From positions 1 through 64,000 of the forward strand of contig CALJHN010000003.1 in NCBI GenBank assembly GCA_938075455.1: DNA of 64,000 bases, given 5' to 3'. The position numbers and the translations under genes are program-made. Numbering within the stretch: position 1 is the stretch's first letter; every line of letters starts with the position of its first letter. Below the pieces are notes generated by a model. That model searched no databases and had not been told where the DNA came from. It saw only the letters and a program-made list of their open reading frames with translations. This document shows, piece after piece, positions 26,401 to 33,908 of this stretch. Origin of the DNA: an uncultured Flavobacteriales bacterium. GTDB taxonomy: Bacteria; Bacteroidota; Bacteroidia; Flavobacteriales_D; Parvicellaceae.

Positions 26401-26583
26401 ATTAAAATCAGTAGTTGTTCCACCATCTTTACCAAAAACCTTTACGTTAACTCCAGGCATGGTTTCTTTATTTTCATCTACAACTATTCCCGTGATAATT
26501 GAAGACTGTGCGGTAAAATAAAAAGAAAAAAGGGTTAGGAAGGATAACAAAAATAGTCTAGAAAATTTCTGATTTGAATTCAT
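23476..26583 (-). CDS. susC: SusC/RagA family TonB-linked outer-membrane transporter
   Basis: This 1035-residue protein has a signal peptide (about 1-26), a carboxypeptidase-D-like regulatory domain (about 28-110: ITGIVVDENKETMPGVNVKVFG), a TonB-box region and plug (about 112-230: SLDEVVVVGYG, ALQGQVSGVTI, SIRIRGLSTFGDNDPLILVDGV, VLKDATAGIYG) and a large beta-barrel to the C-terminal PQARTIMGGVNIKF. Length is normal for SusC. It is the first gene of the beta-glucan locus and would import oligosaccharides using TonB energy. Its upstream region carries two inverted repeats (26614-26632 and 26660-26673). Confidence 0.97.
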   Translation of the reverse strand: MNSNQKFSRLFLLSFLTLFSFYFTAQSSIITGIVVDENKETMPGVNVKVFGKDGGTTTDFNGKYVIGVDSDSVKLIFSFIGYRNFTTELNGRNKIDVQLQLSTKSLDEVVVVGYGKTTVKELTGATVQVKGESIERLNIPRMDQALQGQVSGVTINTNSGSPGGSSSIRIRGLSTFGDNDPLILVDGVVYDSEGLNALNPGDIESINVLKDATAGIYGVRAANGVIIIETKKGRKGAKPKFEFGTYYGMQQTTKSLDLLNAAEYALIKNEMFIRGTGSPIFNNTDLKMGTNWQDTIFQSAPIQSYNFGVTGGGENSSFSIGGNYFSQDGIVGGDKSSFDRYNARVNLVNSLTNKLTLSSVLLFTHEERKALPENGIGSVLYNTINAFPTRSVFTADGNYEYLLEVSDIINPVAQIANTHNNSAVNKLVGKQEFEYKINKNLSFTNRLSYNYASVDNKTFSPLAWYGAGKYANSAINANLDPVQVEIAEDVFIERGASVYEQRATYLDLNFESFLNYSKTIEDHNIKATLGTSVFSRKGDVLNGTAFNIPNNSIDFADISANMAQNGYLNNTGSYEFEERLLSNFLRAEYGFKYKYIFSAILRRDGSSKFGPNSRFGYFPSFSGAWIVSDEDFFNVGAISFFKVRTSYGISGNDQISNFAYRALLNGEGVYVFNDIITPGVAIGTAANPDLKWETTRQFNLGLDLQLFNLFDVSANYFIKNTNDLLFSPDVSAIIGSYGPGGYPPIINAGNVSNKGFEFEFAYATDLKKNIGMNVNFNFTYIDNEVTSVPSGVDFLPGASFGVGGNTATRFEAGFPIGYFIGYQTDGIFQTQEEIDNSLVSQPGAQIGDLKFVDIDGDGEINFSNNTDKTNIGSPIPKFMLGSVLGFNVFGLDISANLYASLGHKIVRNYERQQPYANQLDYVLDRWTIDNPSNDVPVVTTSINRNGVFSDFYVEDGSYLRLRNIQVGYVLPKKLSEKFGTDFIRFYLAANNLFTITNYMGYDPDIGATQGTLSGGMDYGFYPQARTIMGGVNIKF

Positions 26584-26613
26584 AAAGCAAACATTTGTGA
26601 TAAAAGTACAAAA

Positions 26614-26632
26614 TAGTGTTAAAACGACACTA
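26614..26632. promoter_or_regulatory. Inverted repeat TAGTGT-N7-ACACTA upstream of susC
   Basis: TAGTGT (26614-26619) and ACACTA (26627-26632) form a perfect 6-bp inverted repeat with a 7-base spacer. On the minus strand the right arm runs into TATTTTG (26615-26609), a near-match to the -7 box, 25 bases before the susC start. The same arms, spacer length and adjoining TATTTT recur before the ammonium-transport operon (57888-57906). An operator for a shared repressor or activator is the simplest reading. Confidence 0.55.
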
Positions 26633-26659
26633 AGATAGGTCTAATAAACAACTAATTTT

Positions 26660-26673
26660 TTAACATATGTTAA
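26660..26673. promoter_or_regulatory. 14-bp palindrome TTAACATATGTTAA between susC and the divergent gene
   Basis: TTAACATATGTTAA at 26660-26673 is a perfect palindrome lying 77 bases upstream of the susC start and about 100 bases before the divergent nucleoside-gate gene. This is a plausible binding site for a dimeric regulator of the glycan locus, which has no regulator gene of its own. AT-rich sequence raises the chance of accidental palindromes, but 14 perfect bases with two C-G pairs is notable. Confidence 0.4.
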
Positions 26674-26770
26674 TAATTCGGTGAATTTATACATTTAAAG
26701 AAAACTATATTTATGATATTACGAATAATTAACAAAACTATTAATAAATTTAACTAAGTTTTTATTTTAA

Positions 26771-28018
26771 ATGACGTTAAATTATATATGGGTTGGATTT
26801 TTTATTGCAGCCTTTCTTGTAGCAATCTTTAAGACATTAACTGGAAATCCTGAAATATTTTCACTTATTGTTAATTCTATTTTTGAAAGAGCTGAACTAG
26901 GATTCAAACTTTCTATAGGATTAACAGGTATAATGGCCTTGTGGTTGGGAATTATGAGAATTGGAGAAAAAGGTGGAGCAATTAATATATTATCTAAACT
27001 TTTTACTCCATTATTTGGAAAACTTTTTCCTGAAATTCCAACCAACTCAAAAGCTCATGGAGCTATAATTATGAATATTTCAGCAAATATGTTAGGATTA
27101 GACAATGCAGCTACGCCTCTTGGTTTAAAAGCAATGAAAGAACTTCAAGAAGAAAATGCTGATAAAAACAAAGCTTCCAATGCTCAAATCTTATTTCTAG
27201 TTTTAAATACGTCTGGATTGACACTAATTCCAACAAGCATAATAGCATTAAGAGCAAGTGCAATGGCAGAAAATAATATTACTGGAAATCCAGCAGATGT
27301 ATTTCTTCCAATATTGATTGCAACTTATTGTTCTACAATAGCTGGATTAATATTTGTATCCATTTTACAAAAAATCAATCTATTTCAAAAAACAATTCTA
27401 GCGTATTTAGGTTCTGCTACAATGGCAATTGGACTGTTAATTTGGTATTTATTTAATCATAAAAATCAAATTGAAATTATTTCTTCAGTAGCTTCTGGAT
27501 CTATTATATTTTCCTTCATAATAAGCTTCATATTAATAGGTTTAAGAAAAAAGATAAATATTTATGAGGAATTTATTCAAGGTGCTAAAGAAGGATTTAA
27601 TGTTTCCATAAGAATTATACCCTACCTAATTGCAATGTTATGTGCCATTGGTGCTTTTACTACATCTGGAGCAATGGAGTTTATTACTAAAGCAATGGGA
27701 AATTTTTTTGGATTATTTTTAGAAAACACCAAATTTGTTGATGCTTTACCTACAGCTATAATGAAACCTCTTTCAGGAGGAGGAGCAAGAGGAATGATGG
27801 TGGAATCTTGGGGACAAAATGCTTCTAAAATAAATTCTTTTGTAGGTAAATTAACTTCTACTCTTCAAGGATCTACAGAAACCACTTTTTATGTCCTTGC
27901 TGTTTATTTTGGCTCTGTAGGGATTAGAAATACTAGATATGCTATAATAGCTGGATTATTTGCTGATTTTATTGGCGTAGTTTCAGCTATTGCTATTGCT
28001 TATGTATTTTGGGGATAA
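26771..28018 (+). CDS. Nucleoside-recognition (Gate) domain membrane protein, SpmA-SpmB fusion type
   Basis: This 415-residue protein has two Gate (nucleoside recognition) domains in one chain, equal to SpmA plus SpmB. The first covers about residues 45-160 with GLDNAATPLGLKAMKEL, the second about 270-400 with IMKPLSGGGARGM and SVGIRNTRYAIIAGL. About ten hydrophobic segments are present. In spore formers SpmA and SpmB act in spore core dehydration; in this non-spore-forming lineage the protein is probably a transporter of unknown solute. It is transcribed divergently from susC and converges with coaE. Confidence 0.85.
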   Translation: MTLNYIWVGFFIAAFLVAIFKTLTGNPEIFSLIVNSIFERAELGFKLSIGLTGIMALWLGIMRIGEKGGAINILSKLFTPLFGKLFPEIPTNSKAHGAIIMNISANMLGLDNAATPLGLKAMKELQEENADKNKASNAQILFLVLNTSGLTLIPTSIIALRASAMAENNITGNPADVFLPILIATYCSTIAGLIFVSILQKINLFQKTILAYLGSATMAIGLLIWYLFNHKNQIEIISSVASGSIIFSFIISFILIGLRKKINIYEEFIQGAKEGFNVSIRIIPYLIAMLCAIGAFTTSGAMEFITKAMGNFFGLFLENTKFVDALPTAIMKPLSGGGARGMMVESWGQNASKINSFVGKLTSTLQGSTETTFYVLAVYFGSVGIRNTRYAIIAGLFADFIGVVSAIAIAYVFWG

Positions 28019-28024
28019 AACGGC

Positions 28025-28621
28025 TTAGTCTTTAGTTGACTTCCTTAATTTTTTTATAACTTTTATTACCTCCAACTTTAAATGTCCCAAGGAAGAATTA
28101 TTCTCTATTATATAGTCTGCATATTTAATTTTTTCATTGTCTGTCAATTGAAGATTTATTCTTTTTTCTATGGACTCTAAATCGGAATTATCTCTTTTGG
28201 AAACTCTATTAATTCGAGTAGACTTTTCAGAAACTATAAGAATTATTTTATCCATGTTTAGATAAGCTCTACTTTCAATCAAAATTGCAGCTTCCTTAAC
28301 TAAAATTGGTTGGTTATTATTTTTACCAATCCATTGGTTAAAATTATCTGCCACTTTGGGATGGACTAAATTATTTAATTGTTCAATTTTTTTAGGATCT
28401 TTAAATACTATACTAGAGAGTAAATTTGTGTTTAAAATACCATTGTCGTATACACTTTCTCCAAATAGGGATATGATGTCATTCTTTAACTCTAAGTTGG
28501 TATTCATTAAAGTTTTTCCTTGGTTATCAGAATTGTAGACTGGAATCCCGTAATCTAAAAGAAAATTAGAAACAGTTGTTTTGCCTGATCCAATTCCACC
28601 AGTTAAACCAACTTTAATCAT
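28025..28621 (-). CDS. coaE: Dephospho-CoA kinase
   Basis: This 198-residue protein catalyses the last step of coenzyme A synthesis, phosphorylating the 3'-hydroxyl of dephospho-CoA with ATP. It has the P-loop GGIGSGKT (8-15), the LLSSIVFKDPKKIEQLNNLVHPKV segment of the CoA-binding region and the lid-type arginines in RINRVSKRDNSDLESIEKRI. Length is normal. It follows yajC by 4 bases and is the last gene of a minus-strand run starting at the Leu dehydrogenase or nusB. Confidence 0.95.
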   Translation of the reverse strand: MIKVGLTGGIGSGKTTVSNFLLDYGIPVYNSDNQGKTLMNTNLELKNDIISLFGESVYDNGILNTNLLSSIVFKDPKKIEQLNNLVHPKVADNFNQWIGKNNNQPILVKEAAILIESRAYLNMDKIILIVSEKSTRINRVSKRDNSDLESIEKRINLQLTDNEKIKYADYIIENNSSLGHLKLEVIKVIKKLRKSTKD

Positions 28622-28625
28622 TAAT

Positions 28626-28952
28626 TTACTGTTTATTTTCTTCAGTTAACTTAGTTGCCTCGTCCATTGAAATAGAAGATTTATCCACTTTAATTTTGGT
28701 GTTGGCATCTACAGAAAGAACAATTGTAGTTTCTTTAACTTCTACCACCTTCCCATGAATTCCACCAATTGTAACCACATTATCACCTTTCTTAAGAGAC
28801 TCTCTCATGTTTTGTAATTCTTTTCTTTTTTTATTCTGTGGTCTAATCATAAAGAAATAGAAAATAACAAAAATTGCTACTAAAAATGCAATGTTTAGCA
28901 TTCCACTTGTGTCTTCACCATTTGTAACTTGGAGGAAAAATATATTGTTCAT
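28626..28952 (-). CDS. yajC: Preprotein translocase subunit YajC
   Basis: This 108-residue protein has a single membrane helix (about residues 17-37), then the family hallmark FMIRPQNKKRKELQNMRESLKKGDNVVTIGGIHGKVVEV and a basic/acidic tail. YajC joins the SecDF accessory complex of the Sec translocon. It lies between a DUF1573 lipoprotein gene and coaE; the order nusB, DUF1573, yajC, coaE is familiar in Flavobacteriia. Confidence 0.96.
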   Translation of the reverse strand: MNNIFFLQVTNGEDTSGMLNIAFLVAIFVIFYFFMIRPQNKKRKELQNMRESLKKGDNVVTIGGIHGKVVEVKETTIVLSVDANTKIKVDKSSISMDEATKLTEENKQ

Positions 28953-28967
28953 TTAAATGTTTTAAAG

Positions 28968-29402
28968 TTAAATTCCGGCTACGAATCCTTGTAAATATAA
29001 TCGATTTGTCGCAGGTTTAGTATTTGCTAAAATTGAAATATACTTTTTAATGAATCCAGTTCTTGAAGTACTTAAAACAACTGGTATTTTACCAGTTTCC
29101 CCTGGCAAAATAGGTGTTTTTGGCCAACCTTTAAGAACAGTACAACCACAAGCAGCTTTCACTGAATTTAGTAACAACGGTGATTTTCCAGTATTTTTAA
29201 AAATGAAAGTATACTCAACTTTAGAACCGAGTGCTACAGTGTCAAAATCAAAAGTTTCTTTCTGAAACTTTAAAATTGGGGGATTTTCTGGATTTATTAA
29301 TTCAGCCGTTATTTGTTGAGAATTATTAATCTCATCACTAAAACAACCCACAATTGTTATTAGAACTAAAAATATTAAAAAATAATTTCTCATTTTAACC
29401 AA
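28968..29402 (-). CDS. DUF1573 lipoprotein
   Basis: This 144-residue protein has a lipoprotein signal with C20 (ITIVGCFSD) and an Ig-like DUF1573 domain (about 45-140): PPILKFQKETFDFDTVALGSKVEYTFIFKNTGKSPLLLNSVKAACGCTVLKGW. The conserved CGC motif is present. Function is unknown; members are abundant in Bacteroidota and probably sit in the periplasm. The start overlaps nusB by 8 bases; the third in-frame codon after it is also ATG (29393) and could be the true start. Confidence 0.92.
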   Translation of the reverse strand: MVKMRNYFLIFLVLITIVGCFSDEINNSQQITAELINPENPPILKFQKETFDFDTVALGSKVEYTFIFKNTGKSPLLLNSVKAACGCTVLKGWPKTPILPGETGKIPVVLSTSRTGFIKKYISILANTKPATNRLYLQGFVAGI

Positions 29403-30333
29403 TTAAACCTCTACCTAATTTTTTTAATTTACCATCTTTTTTGAAATCTTCAAAAATTTTGTCTAAAATACCATTAATAAAACTATTGCTTTTTGGAGTA
29501 CTATAAAATTTAGATATTTCAATGTATTCATTTAAAGTTACTTTCAATGGAATTGAAGAAAATTCTATTGCCTCCGTAATGGCTAAATTCATTAGTAGTG
29601 AATCCATTTTTGCCAATCTCTCACTTTCCCAATTTTTTGAATATTTCTGCAAAATACCATCATTGGAAGATTTATTTAAAATGGCTTGTCTGAAGAGATT
29701 TAAAGCAAATTCTTTCTCATCTTCTTTCCATAACAGCATGACTTTAAAATTTAAATCATCATCGATAGATTTTAGGGTTTTTATAACCATTGAGGATACA
29801 TGATCCAAATCATCTTGCCAATAAATACTTTTTTCATCAAAAAAGTGATGCATTAATTCAAAATTGCAAATCTCTTCTTTGAAAAGATTAATTAAATGAA
29901 ATTTTTGATCGTCAAAATTAGAAGATTCTGAATTTAAAATATCCTGAAATGAAGAAGAAGTATAAATGGATTTATAGAGTTTTTTTATCAACTCATTCTC
30001 TTCTACTCCTTCCCAATTAATTTTTAAATCTGCTACAATTTTATTGAGTTGACTTGAAGATTCTAAAGACTTAATAATTTTATTGGAAACAAATGATTTA
30101 TTAAAAACATGTTTGTCTTTTTCTAAAAAAGATCTCTTTGCTTCTTCAATTTTAATATTGGCAATTCTTTTAAGAGGAATGTATATTTGTATCAAATAGA
30201 TATATAGATCATAAATTTTTTTCATGCTGTGCATGAATTCTTTTTCTCCACTTACCAAATCGTCATTATTGGATTGTGAAAAAGCATAAAATGCTTGAAG
30301 TACTTTGATTCTAATATGTCTTCTATTCAACAT
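29395..30333 (-). CDS. nusB: Transcription antitermination factor NusB
   Basis: This 312-residue protein carries the NusB RNA-binding helical fold in its last third (about residues 195-300: SERLAKMDSLLMNLAITEAIEFSSIPLKVTLNEYIEISKFYSTPKSNSFINGILDKI) and the N-terminal MLNRRHIRIKVLQAFYAF. It is roughly twice the length of E. coli NusB; the long helical middle is usual in Flavobacteriia. It supports antitermination on rRNA operons with NusE. The preceding dehydrogenase gene ends 1 base upstream. Confidence 0.93.
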   Translation of the reverse strand: MLNRRHIRIKVLQAFYAFSQSNNDDLVSGEKEFMHSMKKIYDLYIYLIQIYIPLKRIANIKIEEAKRSFLEKDKHVFNKSFVSNKIIKSLESSSQLNKIVADLKINWEGVEENELIKKLYKSIYTSSSFQDILNSESSNFDDQKFHLINLFKEEICNFELMHHFFDEKSIYWQDDLDHVSSMVIKTLKSIDDDLNFKVMLLWKEDEKEFALNLFRQAILNKSSNDGILQKYSKNWESERLAKMDSLLMNLAITEAIEFSSIPLKVTLNEYIEISKFYSTPKSNSFINGILDKIFEDFKKDGKLKKLGRGLIG

Positions 30334-31416
30334 TTATTTAAGCTTTTCAGATTCATCGTTTATTCTCTTTTCAGCTAATCTATTGGCAGCAAGAGAGGGA
30401 GAAATATTTTCATTTCTTGAAGTTGTTAAAATATCTGTTGTAGTTTGGTAAATATTTCCAGCCATGTCCATCACCTTAGCATTGCTAATACCGTGAATTT
30501 CAGCATAACAATTCATTACACCACCAGCATTAATTAAGTAATCTGGAGCATATACAATCCCCTTTTGAAACAATATTTGACCATGTAATTTTTCATCCAG
30601 TAATTGGTTATTTGCTGCCCCAGCAATAACAGAACATTTCAATTGATTAATTGTAGTATCGTTTATGGTAGCTCCTAAAGCGCATGGAGAATAAATGTCC
30701 ATATCTACATCATAAACCTTGTCAGGGTGTACATAACTACAACCATATTTTGCTACAGTATTTTGAACTAGATCATAATTAATATCAGATACTGTAATTT
30801 CTGCACCTTCCTTATTTAAGTAGTCAACTATATAGAGACCCACATGACCAATTCCTTGAACAAGAATTTTTTTACCAACTAAATTATCTGAACCAGTTTG
30901 GAATTTTAAAGCTGCTTTCATACCCATATAAACTCCATAGGCAGTAATTGGAGAAGGATCTCCTTTTTTTCCTGGCAACCCAGTGACATGATTGGTTTTT
31001 TCATATACATGAAGCATATCTTGAGGATTTATTCCTACGTCTTCCGCAGTGATGTAAGAGCCTCCAAGAGAATCTACAAATTCACCAAACTTCTTAAATA
31101 ATTCTGGAGATTTTTGTGTTTTTGAATCCCCTACAATAACTGCCTTTCCTCCTCCCAAATTTAGACCAGAAATAGCATTTTTATAAGTCATTCCTCTTGA
31201 AAGTCTCATTACATCAGTTAATGCAGCTTGATCATTCACATAATTCCACATTCTAGTACCACCTAGCGCTGGACCACAAACGGTGCTATGAACAGCAATA
31301 ATTGCCTTAAGACCGGTCTTTTTGTCCTGAGAAAATAAAATTTTCTCATGATTCATTCCAAAAAAATCATTTGAACTAGTATTAGGTGAAGTTGATTTAT
31401 TATTATTTTCTTTCAT
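30334..31416 (-). CDS. Glu/Leu/Phe/Val dehydrogenase (leucine dehydrogenase type)
   Basis: This 360-residue protein is an amino-acid dehydrogenase. The substrate domain has GPALGGTRMWNY, K79 and the catalytic K91 in GLNLGGGKAVIVG, spaced 12 residues apart as in leucine dehydrogenase. The Rossmann domain has VQGIGHVGLYIVDYL and SDINYDLVQ, with an acidic residue that favours NAD. It deaminates branched-chain amino acids reversibly. Its length matches the leucine/valine dehydrogenase group and not the larger glutamate dehydrogenases. The N-terminal 18 residues are Asn/Ser/Lys-rich and probably disordered. Confidence 0.9.
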   Translation of the reverse strand: MKENNNKSTSPNTSSNDFFGMNHEKILFSQDKKTGLKAIIAVHSTVCGPALGGTRMWNYVNDQAALTDVMRLSRGMTYKNAISGLNLGGGKAVIVGDSKTQKSPELFKKFGEFVDSLGGSYITAEDVGINPQDMLHVYEKTNHVTGLPGKKGDPSPITAYGVYMGMKAALKFQTGSDNLVGKKILVQGIGHVGLYIVDYLNKEGAEITVSDINYDLVQNTVAKYGCSYVHPDKVYDVDMDIYSPCALGATINDTTINQLKCSVIAGAANNQLLDEKLHGQILFQKGIVYAPDYLINAGGVMNCYAEIHGISNAKVMDMAGNIYQTTTDILTTSRNENISPSLAANRLAEKRINDESEKLK

Positions 31417-31439
31417 TTTTTAATTGGTGAAATATTCCA

Positions 31440-31447
31440 CAAAAATA
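31440..31447 (-). promoter_or_regulatory. Candidate -7 box for the Leu-dehydrogenase/nusB operon
   Basis: CAAAAATA on the plus strand reads TATTTTTG on the minus strand, matching TAnnTTTG, 23 bases before the ATG at 31416. No TTG is visible at the -33 spacing. Confidence 0.4.
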
Positions 31448-31498
31448 ATATTTTGAGGATATAAAATTGAAAAAAAAAAATTGCTCGTTTTAAGTGAT

Positions 31499-31506
31499 TA
31501 TATTTG
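31499..31506 (+). promoter_or_regulatory. Candidate -7 box for the MsbA-like ABC gene
   Basis: TATATTTG at 31499-31506 matches TAnnTTTG. It lies 7 bases before the preferred TTG start at 31514 and inside the longer alternative reading frame from 31481, which supports the shorter start. The nearest TTG upstream (31481-31483) is only 15 bases away, below the usual spacing. Confidence 0.4.
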
Positions 31507-31513
31507 TAATCCA

Positions 31514-33277
31514 TTGAAATCACTTTTTCACCTTAATAAATATTTTTTAAAATATAAATGGCATCTAATTCTAGGGTTTATATTTATAGTGTTTTCAAAT
31601 TATTTTGGGGTATATATGCCAAAAATAATAGACCAAGCAGCTGACGAACTTCTAAAACACGTGGCGAAAAAAAATGAGAATTCCAATAATTTAGTTTTAT
31701 GGGATTTAGGTATTAGGCTTGTTCTAATGTATATGCTATTTGCTATTTTAAAAGGAATCTTTTTGTTTTTCACAAGACAAACCATTATTGTGATGTCGAG
31801 AAATATTGAATTTGACTTTAAAAATGAAATTTTTTCTAAATACCAACAACTGACAATTTCGTTTTACAAAAACAATAAAACAGGAGATTTGATGAATAGA
31901 ATTAGTGAAGACGTCACCAAAGTAAGAATGTACTTGGGACCTGCAATAATGTACTCCATAAATGTTTTGGTTTTATTTGTGATGGTAATAACTTTTATGA
32001 TTTATAAAAATGCAACTCTTACTATGTATGTTTTATTTCCATTGCCAGTTCTTTCTGTAATTATCTATTTTGTAAGTAGTATTATTAATAAAAAAAGTGA
32101 AATAACCCAAAAGAAACAATCAAAAATCACCTCCTTTGTACAAGAAGCATTTTCTGGGATTAGAGTTCTAAAAGCATACAACAGAAATAAACATTTTTCT
32201 AATCTTTACGAAAAGGAAACAGAAGATTATAAAAGAGCATCACTAAATCTTGCAGTAGTAAATTCCTTATTCCTTCCATCTATCATTTTTCTAATTGGTT
32301 TAAGCACTGTAATAACGATCTATTTAGGTGGAATGAAAACTATAAATAATGAATTAGACTATGGAGATATTCTCCAGTTTATTTTTTATATAAATATGCT
32401 TACATGGCCATTTGCTTCTGTAGGATGGGTAAGTTCATTAATTCAAAGAGCAGCAGCTTCTCAAAAAAGAATTAATGAGTTTATAAATATTCAAGAAAAA
32501 GTAATAAACGATGGAAATAAAAAAATAAAGAAAATTGTTGATTTAGAATTTAAAAACGTATCCTTTAAATATCCTAATAACAACGATTATGCTTTGAAAA
32601 ATATAAATTTCAAATTAGAGCAAGGAATGAGTCTTGGAATATTTGGTAAAACTGGTTCTGGCAAATCTTCACTTGCTCAAATTTTATGTCGACTTTACGA
32701 GCCCAGCAAAGGAGAAATATTAATTAACAACTCATCAATTAAAGAAATTGAATTAAATAATTTTAGAAAAAAAATTGGCTATGTTCCTCAGGATGTATTT
32801 TTATTTTCAGACACTATTGAAAATAATATTGCATTTGGACTTAGTAATGAAGATTTCACTAATGAAGAAATTATAATTGCTTCAAAAAGAGCTGGTATAT
32901 ATAATGAAATAGAAAAATTTAGTAATTCATATCAAACTAAAATTGGCGAAAGAGGAGTAACACTTTCTGGTGGACAGAAACAAAGGATTGCTATAGCAAG
33001 AGCACTAATTAGAAATCCTGAATTATTAGTTTTTGATGATTGTTTATCAGCCGTAGATGCTAAAACATCTCAAAAAATTCAAAATTCACTTTACAATCAA
33101 AAAAATAAAATATTATCCATCCATATAAGTCATAAAATAAGCAACCTAAGTCAGTGTTCACACATAATAGTTTTAGAAAAGGGAGAAATTATAGAACAAG
33201 GCGACCATAATCTACTTTTAAAAAATAAGGGTTTTTACTTCAAAATTTTCAAAAAACAACAACTTAATAATAATTAA
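31514..33277 (+). CDS. ABC transporter, fused permease and ATPase (MsbA/lipid exporter type)
   Basis: The protein has about 587 residues from TTG at 31514 (MKSLFHLNKYFLKYKW, the usual opening of flavobacterial homologues); a TTG at 31481 would add 11 residues. Six transmembrane helices (about residues 20-310) are followed by an ATPase domain with Walker A GKTGSGKSS, signature LSGGQKQR, Walker B ELLVFDDC and the switch His in HISHKIS. Half-transporters of this type dimerise and export lipids, glycolipids or drugs. The Walker B ends in DD rather than the usual DE, so the catalytic carboxylate would be Asp. The gene stands alone. Confidence 0.93.
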   Translation: MKSLFHLNKYFLKYKWHLILGFIFIVFSNYFGVYMPKIIDQAADELLKHVAKKNENSNNLVLWDLGIRLVLMYMLFAILKGIFLFFTRQTIIVMSRNIEFDFKNEIFSKYQQLTISFYKNNKTGDLMNRISEDVTKVRMYLGPAIMYSINVLVLFVMVITFMIYKNATLTMYVLFPLPVLSVIIYFVSSIINKKSEITQKKQSKITSFVQEAFSGIRVLKAYNRNKHFSNLYEKETEDYKRASLNLAVVNSLFLPSIIFLIGLSTVITIYLGGMKTINNELDYGDILQFIFYINMLTWPFASVGWVSSLIQRAAASQKRINEFINIQEKVINDGNKKIKKIVDLEFKNVSFKYPNNNDYALKNINFKLEQGMSLGIFGKTGSGKSSLAQILCRLYEPSKGEILINNSSIKEIELNNFRKKIGYVPQDVFLFSDTIENNIAFGLSNEDFTNEEIIIASKRAGIYNEIEKFSNSYQTKIGERGVTLSGGQKQRIAIARALIRNPELLVFDDCLSAVDAKTSQKIQNSLYNQKNKILSIHISHKISNLSQCSHIIVLEKGEIIEQGDHNLLLKNKGFYFKIFKKQQLNNN

Positions 33278-33345
33278 TATCCTTTAAATCTTTAGAAAAA
33301 ATAAAATCTTATTTATATTGCATCAATAAATAACAAACATTTACA

Positions 33346-33669
33346 ATGGAAAATAGGAATGATCAAGAAAATTACAGAAATGAAATTTACTCTAAATCTG
33401 TAAGAGCTGGAAGAAGAACGTATTTTTTTGATGTAAAATCAACCAGGTCAGGAGATCACTATTTAACCATTACTGAAAGCAAAAAAAAGTTCGACCAAGA
33501 TGGAAACTTTCAATTTGAGAAACATAAAATATTTCTTTACAAAGAAGATTTTGAAAAATTTAAAGATGGATTAATTGAAGTTGTTGATAAAGCAGTCTCT
33601 TTTAACGAATCCAACCCTGTTATTAAAGGAGATTCTTTAGAAAGTAAATCGTTTAAAAATGTTGACTGA
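33346..33669 (+). CDS. PUR-alpha-like DNA/RNA-binding protein (DUF3276)
   Basis: This 107-residue protein fits DUF3276: NEIYSKSVRAGRRTYFFDVKSTRSGDHYLTITESKKKFDQDG and the EKHKIFLYKEDFEKFKDGL segment. The fold is a PUR repeat, a whirly-like single-stranded nucleic-acid-binding module, and the protein dimerises. In Bacteroidota and spirochaetes it is an abundant small nucleic-acid-binding factor, with gene regulation shown for the Borrelia relative. No signal peptide. It stands alone between an ABC gene and parA. Confidence 0.93.
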   Translation: MENRNDQENYRNEIYSKSVRAGRRTYFFDVKSTRSGDHYLTITESKKKFDQDGNFQFEKHKIFLYKEDFEKFKDGLIEVVDKAVSFNESNPVIKGDSLESKSFKNVD

Positions 33670-33807
33670 TAGATTTTAATTATTAATTTATTTTTTTCAA
33701 CATCCATTATTCTTATCTTAATTTTACAACATTTTGATTTTCAAGTAATTGTTATTTGAAAAAAATAAAATTTTATTTCATATTGTTGACAAACAGTCAT
33801 AAAATTA

Positions 33808-33832
33808 TTGTTTAAACACATTTTTGTTTAAA
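33808..33832 (+). repeat. Direct repeat TTGTTTAAA upstream of parA
   Basis: TTGTTTAAA occurs twice, at 33808-33816 and 33824-33832, 16 bases apart start to start, in the 239-base gap before parA. It could mark a regulator or ParB-associated site, but it does not resemble the classical parS palindrome. The AT-rich setting lowers its weight. Confidence 0.3.
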
Positions 33833-33908
33833 AATGAATTTGCTTTTGTAATTTGGAAAAGGTTATAATTCTAACTTTAAAATAATTCTATAAATTCAAA
33901 TTTAATTG

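Noticed and set aside
31655..31668. CACGTG core inside the MsbA-like gene as a parS site
   Set aside because: Only the central 6 bases match; the flanks (AAAA and GCGA) do not form the parS palindrome.
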